A stretch of DNA of 64,000 nucleotides, from NCBI GenBank assembly GCA_004835665.1, contig RBKR01000027.1, positions 1 through 64,000 of the forward strand, written 5' to 3'. Every line of letters begins with the position of its first letter. The first letter of the stretch is position 1. Shown here one piece after another: positions 31,178-42,405 of this stretch. The notes below the pieces were generated by a model that saw only the letters and a list, made by a program, of their open reading frames with translations, did not search any database and was not told where the DNA came from. The position numbers and the translations under genes were made by a program. This DNA is from Phoma sp. XZ068. Its lineage: Eukaryota > Ascomycota > Dothideomycetes > Pleosporales > Didymellaceae.

Positions 31178-32646
31178 AAACCACCGTAGCTGTATGAGCA
31201 CTAGTCAATACGACAGAAGCAGTGGTGCACGCTTCTGGGGAGCGACTTCAGCCTGCAGCAACGACGCGCATACGAGAATATTGAGTCTTGAGCACAATGC
31301 AGGATCTGTCTCTGCTTTCCGTACTAACTTATCTTCATTAGGTCAATCAGGAAGATGGATGAACCTATTTCGGATCGTGATGCAGTGAATGTGACAGTTT
31401 GACGGGGAACGAAGTTCCGATGATCGTCCGAGGCTGGCCATACAAACCGCTTCTTATGTTCTTTGCAATAACATGCCACCTCGATACTTGTGGTTGTGCT
31501 CACGCTCCTTAATCAGATAATACGAATATCCGCAAGATTGATACTACATGTCAATACTGCAGGTCCATACCCGGCCAGATCTAACACCCATAGCCGCCTA
31601 TAGACGAGCACGATGGCCGATACTTTGTTGGTATCCAGAGCATGTTCTTACAGTATGGGCGAATGTTAAGCTGGCACATAAGTATAATGAAATGGACCGT
31701 GTCGCTTGCAAGACTTCAAGCGCTTGCCAAGAAGCCTGAGATTGGCTGGGAGCGTAGTAAATCAGCCTACATTGTGTTTGGAACAATGCAGCAGCCAATC
31801 AGCAGCCAAGCACTCCCTTGCGCCCGCAACATTTTGGCATTTGTCAGGACCCCAGTCGGCGTGCGAGATGCAGGGTATAACGCATGTCACATTGCGGCTT
31901 GGTTCCAAGGTATCCACAATCCGTTGTCTAGATCAGCGCGCAGCTCTTCCCTGTACGCTGAGCGCTCATCTCGGGTCGATACAGGCGCCCTGAGCCGGAA
32001 AGTGATAGTATACTTGTGTCTCCATAGTCTTATGGACGTGCGTGCACATGTCATTTGGTCGTGGGGTATCCCAAGCGATATGGAAATGCGAAATGAAAAG
32101 ACTATCAAAGAGGGGTTATATTCTGATGTTGCAGACGCTTGGAACGAGTCGATAGCGATAGTGCACATAGATTCGAGCTTGAGCGCACCTGTCGAAGAAT
32201 GCCAAGAAAATTCGTTGGTGGAGCAGAAGAGTGTGAATGATAAGGGCGGGACGATGCAGCCTTCTCATCGTGATAGCCAAGCCGGATGGGGGGGGGGGGG
32301 GAAGCAAATGCAACGAAGGATACTAGGGGACTAGGCAAAGCATATCAAGTGCTGATATCGTTAGAAGCAGATTTGTGCAAATGACACCTTCTGAGTCGGT
32401 TCTGCACGTCATGTAAATGCATGCTGTAGGACGCTGCAGAACACGACAATCAAGGCTTTAGGGTTCTGACCAGCCTGCATCCGCAGCAAATCATGTCTCG
32501 TTTTGCTTGTTGCTGTGGCTGCCATCGTCCCCGCTTGCGGTCGCAGTAGTCTGCGCCCCTTAGCACGAGATACAGCAGCCCATTCATATGGCTTGCGACA
32601 CAGCATGGGTCTATCCCCAATTCCGTGGCTTGATGGGTTACCTCTC
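31178..32646. other. Intergenic with no convincing gene
   Basis: A 230-codon plus frame (31642-32334) exists, but it has no domain or intron logic and ends in a glycine run created by the poly-G tract, so I do not call it. Both strands carry other short open frames. Confidence 0.35.
32288..32301 (+). repeat. Poly-G tract (14 G)
   Basis: A run of 14 consecutive G, a slippage-prone mononucleotide repeat that could also form G-quadruplex-like structures. Confidence 0.9.
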
Positions 32647-32654
32647 TATATAAG
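32647..32654 (+). promoter_or_regulatory. TATA box of the 43-codon gene
   Basis: TATATAAG lies upstream of a leader of about 100 bp that contains an intron and ends at the ATG at 32809. Confidence 0.45.
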
Positions 32655-32808
32655 TTCTCCTCTTTGCTCCTGACTTGCTGCAACTATACAGTCCAGCTTT
32701 CTGACATCATACCAACCTTCTACCTCTGAACTCCAACTCTTCGTTGCCAACCTCATTCAAAAGTAAGCTCCAGCTACAAATTTCCCGCGACCAGTGCTGA
32801 CTGCTAAG

Positions 32809-32940
32809 ATGACTGCCTCGCAACCTAACATCATCGTCAACGATTGCCGTTTCACCACTGATAAGGGAGGTTCGATGGTCAAAGCCCAGGATTGCGGTGA
32901 TAAAACCTGCCAGCACTCCGATGCCTACGAGAAGAAATGA
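32809..32940 (+). CDS. 43-residue mini-protein gene with a 5'-UTR intron
   Basis: The frame MTASQPNIIVNDCRFTTDKG...DAYEKK has 43 codons and three Cys. It is supported by context rather than length: a TATATAAG box at 32647, and a canonical 46-bp intron (32763-32808; GTAAGC, branch GCTGAC, acceptor CTAAG) that ends exactly before the ATG. Many highly expressed small fungal genes have this layout. No signal peptide is present, so the product would be cytosolic. I do not recognise the family. Confidence 0.55.
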   Translation: MTASQPNIIVNDCRFTTDKGGSMVKAQDCGDKTCQHSDAYEKK

Positions 32941-33142
32941 TAGAAAGAACAATGTTCTTGAGCGCGAGGATGGGGAGGTTGTAGGAGATCGCGAGAGTAA
33001 TCTTGGTAGTGGCAGTCAGCTTGCAGCTTGTTCGTAGGACGGGAGGTTCTCAAACAGTCGTTACCGCGAATCAAATCTAAATGATAATTTTGTGTGCCAA
33101 TAATCGGGTTCAAGTCCTCGTTGATATCCATATTCTATCTAA

Positions 33143-34012
33143 TCACCATTCCCTGAACTGGTATTCGTCTGCTGAGGTTCCCGTCAACCATATTCGCATT
33201 TCCTCCAACGCATCAAGATCGTTGCTCCCCATCGCCTTCGAAACGTCTGCATTGAACCATCCATAGGTACGCCCAACGTCCGTAAGATCTGTGCCAGGAT
33301 CTCTACTCGAACCGAAATCAATAACAACAGGAGTGCCATCGCCTGTTATCATGATATTTGCAGGGTTTATATCGTTGTGGATGCGGCCGAGACTGTGTAG
33401 ATGGCGAATCCCATCCTCAATTAGAGGCAGATAGCGTGCTGCTCGCTCACGGCTTGGTTTGAGCTCCTCCATATTCATAAATCTGAACTTATTAAGACCT
33501 CTGGGATTGACCATGTCCATCAAAGTTTGCGGATATTTCTCGAAGCACAGCCCAACTATTCGTCCACTGTGAAGAATGCAACCGTAGTAAGTAGCCAGAC
33601 AAGGATGCGGCTTTGCATGGATCAATTCGCATGTCTTCAGTTCCTCGAGGACGCTTGTAGCAATGGCTTGGTCACCATTGAAAGTCGTCAGTTCGGGTGT
33701 CTTGACATAGGCGTCCTCGTTGCTGCTAGCAACAAGCGAGCTTGACGGGGCGATAGGTTGGTATGCGTCGAACGGGATGTGCTGAACGTCTTCAAATTGC
33801 TCTGGATTGGGTTGCTGAAGGTCGGCCACCCCACGGGAACGTATCCTGGCGGAGAAGATCTTTTCATCCTTACGATACAAGATGCGAGTATGTGCAAACA
33901 CAATGGTGTCGTTCTCTGTGCGAAATATCTCCACGGTTTTAAGGATTTCCATTGTTGAGGGTTTTTGGACGGGCGGTGCGCAACGGAATGTATCAAATTC
34001 AACAGATTCCAC
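33143..34012 (-). CDS. Serine/threonine protein kinase-like
   Basis: An intronless frame of 289 residues. A kinase domain covers about residues 110-260: CELIHAKPHPCLATYYGCIL in the N-lobe, then the catalytic loop HNDINPANIMI and VVIDFGSS as the metal-binding motif. The catalytic Asp is present (H-N-D), with Asn where HRD has Arg, and DFG is intact, so activity is possible. The glycine-rich loop is not evident. The first 100 residues are a variable extension. It is one of two kinase genes between the paired palindromes. The substrate is unknown. Confidence 0.75.
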   Translation of the reverse strand: MESVEFDTFRCAPPVQKPSTMEILKTVEIFRTENDTIVFAHTRILYRKDEKIFSARIRSRGVADLQQPNPEQFEDVQHIPFDAYQPIAPSSSLVASSNEDAYVKTPELTTFNGDQAIATSVLEELKTCELIHAKPHPCLATYYGCILHSGRIVGLCFEKYPQTLMDMVNPRGLNKFRFMNMEELKPSRERAARYLPLIEDGIRHLHSLGRIHNDINPANIMITGDGTPVVIDFGSSRDPGTDLTDVGRTYGWFNADVSKAMGSNDLDALEEMRIWLTGTSADEYQFREW

Positions 34013-34599
34013 CGCATGGGTGCCAAGCTGGGCTACTTAAGAATTTGTGCTTTCTGAGCTATTGCAGCAGCCTGCCACGTCAACACATCGTTCACGCACC
34101 GTATATCACGATCCGCAGTCTGTGCAGGCACGGCACCCGTCAAAATATCGAATCTGAGCACCTTTCCCGACGAACGAACAGATTCCTGGCCGAGACGACA
34201 ACACCGACGTTTCAAGACGACCTGAGGGGTACGTCCCCTCTTGTGACACAGCACCTCACGGACTAGTCCTTGGCAGCTGCGGCAGGATGAGCCTGGCCAA
34301 TCGCATTGCGGTATGATGCCACCCTTTGGCATTCGCTGTAATTCGCTCTTTTAACCAACCCGCGAAGGTACCATCTATTGTGTTTACGTTTCAGTTCCAA
34401 AATAATCAGCTTATAATGCAAACTGTTACCGTTTAGTATATGTGTTATTGGTTTAATCAAGCTATACTTATCACAACTCAGAAGTACAGGAATTGCTTAG
34501 ACGATTCTTCTATCAAGACTGCGGCTACATCCTAGAACCGATGCGCGCGCTGTGCACGCGTCTCATATCCAACCCCTTCCTCAAGAGATTCAATCGGAC

Positions 34600-36984
34600 T
34601 CATCCTTCCAACTCCTTGACTTCATCCCGAGCTGCACGAAGGATGTCAATCATATCAAAGTACAGCTGCGGGCTTGGATCTCTCCATCTCTCACCATTAG
34701 GAAATACTTTTCTCCGAAGCTTGTTAACACAAGGTATTAGCACCTGGTAGTATGGCGTAAAATTTGTCTGCGCGGTCTTGATAAAGTCTCGTTCATCATC
34801 CACAACACCCTTTTTCGAACCAGCCAGTTCTTCAGCCTCAAGATAGTTCCATTTTTCAAATCGTTGCACGATCCTCTCTTGCTGTCCGTCATAGTGAATG
34901 CAGATCCAAAAGAGCACCCAGAAAAATGATTCGAGATCGTGCATGAACGAGTGCTGTTCGTCATCTAAAAGCACTCCAATTGCCATGAAAGCTCGCGTAC
35001 CAGTCTTTCCACGCGCTCCAGAGGCCTCCTCACGATCCTCTCGAACTGCAAGGTCAAGGTCAATGAGAAATGCGAGCCATGGCGAATCGTCCTCGTCTTC
35101 ATTCACCAGCAGGTTGTTTGGCGAGATGTCGCGTTGGAGCATGCCTGCTCGTGTATGTAAGGAGTGGTACCCTTTGATACATTGTTCGAGCGCAGCTACC
35201 AGATTAGCTCGGGAGCTTGCTTTGTAGATAGGTTTCCCATAGTCGCGGACGATGACACGGCGATGGATGCGGTTCGCAATAGCAGGTTTTGTTGGCGAGC
35301 TCGAGCATGTGCGCTTGCTAGACGGCACTGGAGCGTTTGTGCAGCTGGAGGATCGCTTCCGCCCAGCTAGGCTGCTGCTTCCGTCTTTTCGTGAAGCCCG
35401 GCGGCCTGTCGTGCTCGGCGGCGGTGGCATCGGCTTCCTTGGCGCGTAGTTTTTCGCTTTTGTGATGTCCAGGCCTCTGCGTACATTTGTGCAGATATCA
35501 TCGTCTCGACCACCGATGCGGACCGTCTCGTGGTGGAAGTATCTTGCGACGTTTACCACATCGTTCTCGGTCGCCCAGCGTAGCAATTCGCCCTCTTCAT
35601 CCCGCTCTGGATACTGCCAGGAGTCTTTGACTACGAGCTGAGTACTAGGCTCGTCTTCCCGGTGGACTCTCCAGCAGGTCGTTGCTCGACCGGCAACACA
35701 AGCTACCCGTTTTATCACCTTGTCGATGACAAGGCGCTCTATGCGGTCGTCCCGCTTGATCTCAATGTACCGCTTGTCCTCAGCTGTGATGATGGTCGGA
35801 TCAAACCCTAGTTGCTCCTCCTGCATCCAGAGAAATCCAAGCACTGCAGACACAAACTGTAGTCCATCCTTGTTAACGTCGAACTGCTCTGAGGCTATTC
35901 CCCCCAGTCGATCGAAGCTCCACAGCCGCATAAGCGATCCACACAGCGTGAAGCCAAGAACAAAGCGGCGGCTGTCTTGAGCGGCAAGCACCTCCCTCGC
36001 ATATCGGCCAAGGTCAAGCCACGCCTTGGACGCTTTGTCTGCCAAAGGGTTGCTCTTAAGCTCTCCAGGCACGAGGATGTGTGACCAATGATATCTGGAG
36101 TGGGTGCCAGCGTTGTCATCGTCTACGAAGCCAATATCCAGTTTCCGATCGGCCGTGGAACCCTGTAGGGGTTGATGAGGTCGTGTTACAGTTCGGCGTT
36201 GAGCCCTAGGGCCCGCCCAATGCTCGTCTGCAAGGTCCAAGAGCTGTGCTGTGAGCAATGCAAACCAGCTCAACACATCCCGCTCCTTCGCTTCTTCAGG
36301 CCAACCCTGCCAGCCACTGTCCTCTTTGTAGAGCGGAGTGTCTCCTTCCTTGCACTTGTCGAATACGACCTCTGCTGCCGGTCTAAGATCTGCAACCTCT
36401 CCGAAGAACCCCTCGAAGAAACCGGGCACGCCAACATACATAGGTCCCAGCTCCTCCTTCAGCACGTCGTCGAAGTATTTCCGGTATTCGGTCGAATTCG
36501 CGAAGCTGCCCGTGCTGCGCAGCCATGGCGTTTGTTGGATGGACGATGCGGGCCGGGGAGGCGGAGTGGACTCGGTAACAGCTGCGTAGACGTTCTCCCA
36601 TATGACTTCATCGGGTTTGTTGTCAAGGATTGCATCAAGCAGAGGCCTGACACGTTCGACATCGAACTCCGCAGAACTAACAGCTGCGTTGAGTCTCAAC
36701 AGGTCATGGAAGAGAGCTTTGCTTCCGTTCCTAGAGTGCAGGTACCGCGCGGCAGGGAGGGCTTGCAAAGTAGAGACAAGAGTAACTAATAAATCTTGGG
36801 TTTCTACGTTCGCGTTAGAACAGCACAACAACATTTACCAGTCTACAATACCTTCACTCCCTAACCGATCCAAAACTTGAGAACCTGTGTCTTTGCATAA
36901 CGAGTTTAATAGGTTTTGAAAGCCGTCTAGCCCTTCACCTATCGGCTTAGACTGAATAATCTGTGATTGTGACTGTGTAGGCAT
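34600..36984 (-). CDS. FunK1-type protein kinase with nuclease-like motif
   Basis: Exons 36984-36852 and 36794-34600 join over a 57-bp intron to about 775 residues; without splicing a 744-residue form from 36834 is also open. Around residues 264-291 there is LDIGFVD...ILVPGELK, the D...ExK spacing of PD-(D/E)xK nucleases. The C-terminal FunK1 kinase domain has HTRAGMLQRDISPNNLLV, FLIDLDLAV, GTRAFMAIGVLLD and HDLESFFWVLFWICIHYDG, all hallmarks of fungal-specific FunK1 kinases. A Ser/Arg/Lys-rich linker (SRKDGSSSLAGRKRSSSC) splits the N-lobe. Catalytic Asp and the DLD metal motif are intact. FunK1 proteins are expanded and variable in fungi with unknown substrates. Confidence 0.85.
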
Positions 36985-37203
36985 TCTACAGGAAGAGGAT
37001 GAGCCGCTCACAAGATACCTAAGTGACGTTGTACATCCGGTCGGTGTGACCTGAGTATTACGACAAAGGCAGGAAGAAATGACGAGGGCGTCCGATGTGA
37101 GTAGTGATAGTCTGAGTGACACCATGCACATCGAGAAGGCGGGCTCGGAATAACATCGGCGCTCTTCGTCGGTCAAGAGATCTACCGAATGCCGAACCGA
37201 GAA

Positions 37204-37243
37204 GGGGCGCGCTAAAATGCACATGTGCATTTTAGCGCGCCCC
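37204..37243. repeat. Perfect 40-nt palindrome (copy 2)
   Basis: GG plus the half-site GGCGCGCTAAAATGCACA, then its exact reverse complement with no spacer. The 36-nt core equals that of the copy at 31134; sequence outside the core is unrelated. It lies about 220 bp upstream of the FunK1 start. Confidence 0.95.
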
Positions 37244-37661
37244 ATTCTGCGCAATAGCGCTGCGCTGAGGCACGTGCTGCACTGCCGAACGACTACTCAT
37301 GCTAGTTAATTTCCGTACAATTATGCTCAACTTGACGCCTGGCTGAGTTCCAGCAATGAAGCCGCCGAAACGTTCCCGAATTTGACAATCCTGCGAGCTT
37401 CGAGAGAGAACGGGGACGATGCAGCCACCAAGAGGCTTAGGGAGCAGTCGGTCTTAGTCTCCTCCGCAACTTTGATACAGCCGGCTAAGTCGCACTATAT
37501 GATGCGTACGCTCCACGAGGCTGCAAAGTCCTTCAGGTCCTTCCTTCACCGCTTTTGAGTGCATTACTGGTGGTCTCGCAACAACAACGATAGCGTTTTT
37601 CCCGTCACCGCTCGCAATTGAGAACCTCAGCCCCCAAGCACACTCGCTGCCAAAATCACCC

Positions 37662-38072
37662 ATGCCTTCTACGCCTCCAGATAGTCCGGTACGTGTAAGA
37701 GGACAACCATATCTAAGCCTGTGGTCTGACTGGCTTATGTAGATCCTTGAGGTTTTCAAAGTAGAGCGGCGTGCCGACAAAATATACGTAAATGCTTTGG
37801 TGGAACACTCCCGAGTGCAACAAGATTTGCACGTTGAGCGCGAATGTCAAATCGCGGAAAGGGATTGGTGCCAGTTCCGAAAGCTTCCAGGCGTTCACGT
37901 TGCCCTCAACGCACTGTCTCCTAATCTTTTCACCACTGTTGAGGAAGAATATTACCGCTGTGGTGGCCAGCAAGATACCAACAAGATACTGTTCGCCACT
38001 GGCCGCGATTCGGACTGCCCATTTTACGCTTTCAGCTGCCTGTCGCCAACCACTGCCACGTTCCATGGCTGA
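37662..38072 (+). CDS. Small hypothetical protein
   Basis: Exons 37662-37688 and 37743-38072 join over a 54-bp intron (GTACGT...TTATGTAG) to 118 residues: MPSTPPDSP, then ILEVFKVERRADKIYVNALV and an acidic-helical middle. The minus strand is also open (37713-38087) and would encode a single-span membrane protein. I prefer the plus gene because it has a short in-frame start exon and clean splice sites. Family unknown. Confidence 0.45.
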
Positions 38073-38530
38073 ATATTCAGCATCCATACATCCTTCGGAA
38101 ATGCAATGAGTTCTTTGGTGAATTTGGTCACTGAGAGGGGATATTCATTGTTGTTTGATGAATTTGCGCAAATTTTCGAAGTAGATGCACTTTCGTGATT
38201 GTAATAAAATTGTATAGCCTACCTAGTTCACTTTCGATATGCTTATCAAGTCTCAGCCATTGCATAAAGCAACGCACTAGGCAATAAAGATGTCAAATGC
38301 CTTTGCGAGCAATATGCGCGGTTAGTCTAGACTATGTCCAGGCTGCAAGGTCATGTATGAGCAGGCGGCACAGGGTCCAGATTCGTTGACAAAAGCTGCA
38401 TATCACCGGTGCGTGTACCTAGTTCTAGCCACGAACAACATATCCGTATTAGGGGATTTCTAGAACCCTTGTAACGCTAGATAAAGTAAGAGATAAAACG
38501 GCTTAATGTTAGTCTACCTCGCTCATCAAG

Positions 38531-39029
38531 ATGTTCCAGTTCTTACATCAGATCATTGCCGCTCTGCGGTCTCTCTTCTCGAACGCACCGAAACCTTGGA
38601 CTAGAGAGGAGGCTCAACGCCTACTTCACAAGGTTTATACCAACCATAACACCGTCCCCTTAGAAGGTCGCAGCTCCTGGGAATGCCAATTGCTTTTATG
38701 GCTGATTATGAGGCCCTTAATCGTCCGCCGCAGTCACGAGGCCATTAAAGTTTATCACGCACGTAACGGTCGGTTCTCCCAGGGAGAATTAAAGGATATT
38801 TTGTCCAACCCTTGCAAAGGTCGGGATGAACGAATTCATTATGAGGTAATGAGTGTGCTACTTCAGTTAGATGGGGCGAGCATGGATGATGCAATTGCAA
38901 CGGTGGTGGAAGACTTCTGCGACTGGGAAGGAGGCTACTATCTAGACGCGTAAGTCAGTATTCTCAGATTACTGTGACAAATGCTGATTGATCAGAACCC
39001 TAGATATGGATGCATGTATATTGATCTAG
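38531..39029 (+). CDS. Small helical hypothetical protein
   Basis: Exon 1 (38531-38949) and a 34-bp last exon (38996-39029) join over a 46-bp intron (GTAAGT...ATCAG) to 150 residues. The sequence is helical with an N-terminal amphipathic start (MFQFLHQIIAALRSLFS) and a charged centre (FSQGELKDILSNPCKGRDER). No known domain is seen. The single long frame plus a canonical terminal intron make it a credible gene. Confidence 0.6.
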
Positions 39030-39261
39030 ACACAACTTGGCAGTGTTGCCAATAGTTCAAAATGCGTCTTACGAATCGCTGATATCGCTGTACAGCATCT
39101 TAAGCAGCATTTGAAGCGATACAGCTGGAGTGAACTGCAGGAAATTGGTGGTGAGTTCAAGGACTTGCTAGGTATGCGACTATAATTCTCTCAATCATTT
39201 GATACTCCCCCCACAATGCCTTGCAATTCACTGATATCAAGACCTTTCCAAATAATCTTTC

Positions 39262-39807
39262 CTAAGCCCATACAATTTTCATGACAATGTCCTCGTTGGG
39301 ATTTTTGGTGTACGGCCAAGAAAACGGTTCCATGCTCTCGGTCTCGTAAGCTGTTGAAGAATCATCGATCGCTGAATTGATGGTGTGATCCTGAGAACCT
39401 TCGGGTATGTAGGTCGGGTGCTGGATGAGTCCTTCGCTAACAGAGTGGGTTGATGTAGAATCTTATACCCCAGTCCGCGGTACAATGAGTTTTCCAAGGT
39501 GCTGCTGAGCATATTGCAACATCTCAGGGCTGGTCTCAATATAGTCGTCGAATGTCAAGCTGCTCGTGGCAAGTGGAGATGACGGCGTCATTGTCTGAGA
39601 TGGTCGTCTTTTTTTGGCAGAACGGCAGATGGGTTGTATTTTTTCAGTCGCTTGAGCAGTCCTATTGATTTGTTCATGGTCTTTCTGCGGTGCTGATGAC
39701 ACGAGATGCTCCGTTACATATTCGAACCCATCTGCGGTGAAGATGCGGCCAGGTGGTATGCGCTGCTGCCCGGTTGATTCTGTCTTCATAGTGTGTATGT
39801 ATTTCAA
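39262..39807 (-). CDS. Hypothetical protein, two exons
   Basis: Exons 39807-39469 and 39420-39262 join in phase 0 over a 48-bp intron (GTATAA...ATCCAG) to about 165 residues; ATG 39789 is an alternative start. It carries a basic patch (CRSAKKRRPSQTM), a Thr/Ser-rich stretch, and an acidic C-terminus in exon 2 (SAIDDSSTAYETESMEPF). Short acidic-aromatic motifs of this kind occur in transcriptional regulators, but no DNA-binding domain is visible. Unknown family. Confidence 0.5.
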
Positions 39808-40570
39808 ACATCAATGAAGGACTGTAGATGACCCTGAAGCCCGGCACAGTCCAAGGGTTATACGCTGCTGTGGCGCATTATTGGTTTGATACGGGGGTAG
39901 TCTTACCGCCCCTCCGTTGTGCCCACTCTCACATCTCTCGGTACTAGGTGCTTGAACCTTGTCGAATACTTACTAAAGCACGGACACATATGTGGCTGTT
40001 ATGCCCGTTTCAAGAACCAGAAGGATCTAGCCAGGTAGATCAAGGACTGTCAAAGCGGTGAAGCTCGGCGATACACAACGTCATGCATATGTACGATTCC
40101 TTCGGCGAAGCCTGGCGCGGCTTGCCGACACATAACTTCTGCTAAGGCTTACCGCTCCTCAAACCATGACTGATGGTAGACCAATCTAGGTATAGCACAG
40201 CACACTGCATCCTCCAGAAAGCCTACCCTGTACTGCTTTACCTTTTCTTAGCCTTTGGCGGCATGATCAACCAATTGAATGGTCCTGTGACGGACTCTCT
40301 GCCGTGCGGCTACGGCGTAGTAGTCTTCCCTCCGGAGCCACCGAGTTGGCTTCTTACTCCTGAGGATCCACGAAATTGGCTGCGTACCTAGGTAATAGCT
40401 TAAGGCAGGGGCTGTTTAGTAAGCTTGGCACTTTGGAGTCTAGCTTTAGCTTTTAAATCACACTCTGTGAGTCGCGATCATAGCATTTGATCAACTTGTC
40501 CCTACAATCTCTACAACTCTGAATTATTTTCTCTCTATCAAACAGTTTTACTGTGATTTTGTGAGCCACG

Positions 40571-41591
40571 ATGACAGAAAATGGGGGAAACAAAGCTGGA
40601 GATGTTGGCAATGAGCAGTTATCGTCCCACACTTCCATCTTGTCAGGCGTTTCTCCGTCGACGGTCGTTCAACCCAACAGGTCTACAGAAATGAATTACA
40701 GTTTGGATCTGTCGAATTTGAGCCAGGCCAATCCTGTAATAGGATCAATTTTTAGGGAAAAACACCACTTCAATCATAACTACTATATTGTAAGTTATAT
40801 CGACGGCCTCCATGTTACTTGCTGAACTTCTCCAGTATTGTCTCGTCGATGAGTGTCTCGCCTTCTTCTTACCGAGCGACATAGCGACGACCATCAAGAT
40901 CATCAAAACAGTGCTGGTGAGTGATAATGGAATGCTATGCGCACACTCTAACCGATGGCAGGCCGCCATAATTCGAGGCCGCCTCGAAGGCAAAAGTACG
41001 AAGGAATGTTTCCAACTCGTCAGACCAGTGACTCTACGTGACGATCCCCCCAACGTAAACGCGCTGAACACCACATACATATCCACTTTCGCTACACACC
41101 TTTATGAGAATCAGGTGGACATATTTGCTCGGAGTTCAGAACCAGCAAACACTTTTGACGAGCTCCTCAAACGGAGTTTCATACGAGGCCGATCCATACG
41201 TGTTGCATCGCTCTCAACGCGAGTTCCCGTCACTGGTCTTGTCGACCTGGAATACACGAATCTCCAGCATTGCGCAAGTGATATCATAAAAAGATCGAAA
41301 GTGTCTTGTGGTCTGAAGCGCAGCCATGCTGAGGCTGAGGAAGACAGCAAGGAAGGCCTTACAACAAAGCGAGTATTCAGGGAAAACTACAAAGGAGATG
41401 CTGCTCTCGCGGTTTCAAGCTATGCGGCTAGCTATCCATACCTTTACGGCCTCCCAACGTTCGGTATGCCATCTCAAGCACATACTACCGATCTGGGGAG
41501 TATGGCACATCCGAGTAACTTGCAAAGTCAGCTGTACAGGAACCCCTTTGCCTACAACCAGCCATTGTATCCATACTCCGAGGGAGCTTGA
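40571..41591 (+). CDS. Hypothetical protein, probably nuclear
   Basis: Exons 40571-40789 and 40836-41591 join over a 46-bp intron (GTAAGT, branch GCTGAAC, TCCAG) to 324 residues. A polar start is followed by NYYIYCLVDECLAFFLPSD and ATTIKIIKTVLVS, a helical globular part, then an Arg-rich segment (DELLKRSFIRGRSIRVASL) and KRSHAEAEEDSKEG. The C-terminus is Tyr/Pro-rich (SYPYLYGLPTFGMPSQ). The family is not recognised. The splice junction restores a smooth hydrophobic helix, which supports the model. Confidence 0.6.
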
Positions 41592-42405
41592 TCAACAAGG
41601 CCTCAAGATATGGGACCGTTCAAAATCCCGCTTTATAATGCCGCTGCGAGATGGTCACAGCACATTTGATTATTAATTTGGATGGCGTTGCAAGATGTCT
41701 TCTAATTCCGCGATTCCTTGGGTGCGTCTAGGTTGCTAGAGCCTCTATTTAACTATACTTGGGACATAATATATTTTACATCACGCTGGGGCATTATGCA
41801 ATCTTTGATTAATCAGTCCATTGCGCGGCGTGTGTGATAGGAACATTGTTGTAAATCAAGACAGCACGCAAGCTTGGGCTTGCTGCCATGTTAAAAAGAA
41901 CACACCTTCAAACCTTGTCTTGCATTGTGCCACCGTGAAAGCTTGTGATGACTGCCTTTGTATAATTATCGTGTCAAGGTGCGCTCGCGTCCTTGATTAT
42001 TTCATGCATGCTTCCCAAACGGGTGAGTCCTTCAGCTCGTTGCATCCTCATCAGAATGTAGAGAATAACCCAACCACTGACTAGCCTCTTTGTGTGGTGT
42101 GCGCCTAGTCTACTTCCATCTACGTTCGACTCTTGCGACACCTGGGCATGATACATCTGGCAAGGGCATCCCAGTACCACCGCGAAACTTGGCAAACGGG
42201 ACTCAAGACAATCCCAGCCCAATATGGCACTTGTTGTAATCAGTTTAGCTGGAGCCGCCACCGCCTCAGCATCAGGTCGCCTGCAGCACCACGGACCGTC
42301 AGCCTTCTTTGCCTTCTTTACCTAACGATCCTTCGGCTTGGCTGCGCGTTCATATCACGTAACCCACCATAATGCGGTGTGTGGAACGAACCGCCTTCAT
42401 CCACC

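Noticed and set aside
31642..32334. 230-codon plus-strand open frame
   Set aside because: No domain, no intron logic, several competing frames on both strands, and its end is made by the poly-G tract.
31134..37243. Simple TIR transposon spanning both palindromes
   Set aside because: Each end is itself a complete palindrome, no target-site duplication is visible, and no transposase lies between them; kept only as an open question.
36835..37254. Separate small gene upstream of FunK1
   Set aside because: It ends just before the FunK1 frame and a canonical intron joins the two, so its 3' part is better read as FunK1 exon 1.
37713..38087. Minus-strand single-span membrane protein
   Set aside because: The plus strand offers a start exon with clean splice sites; the minus frame has no convincing 3' continuation. 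Not fully excluded.
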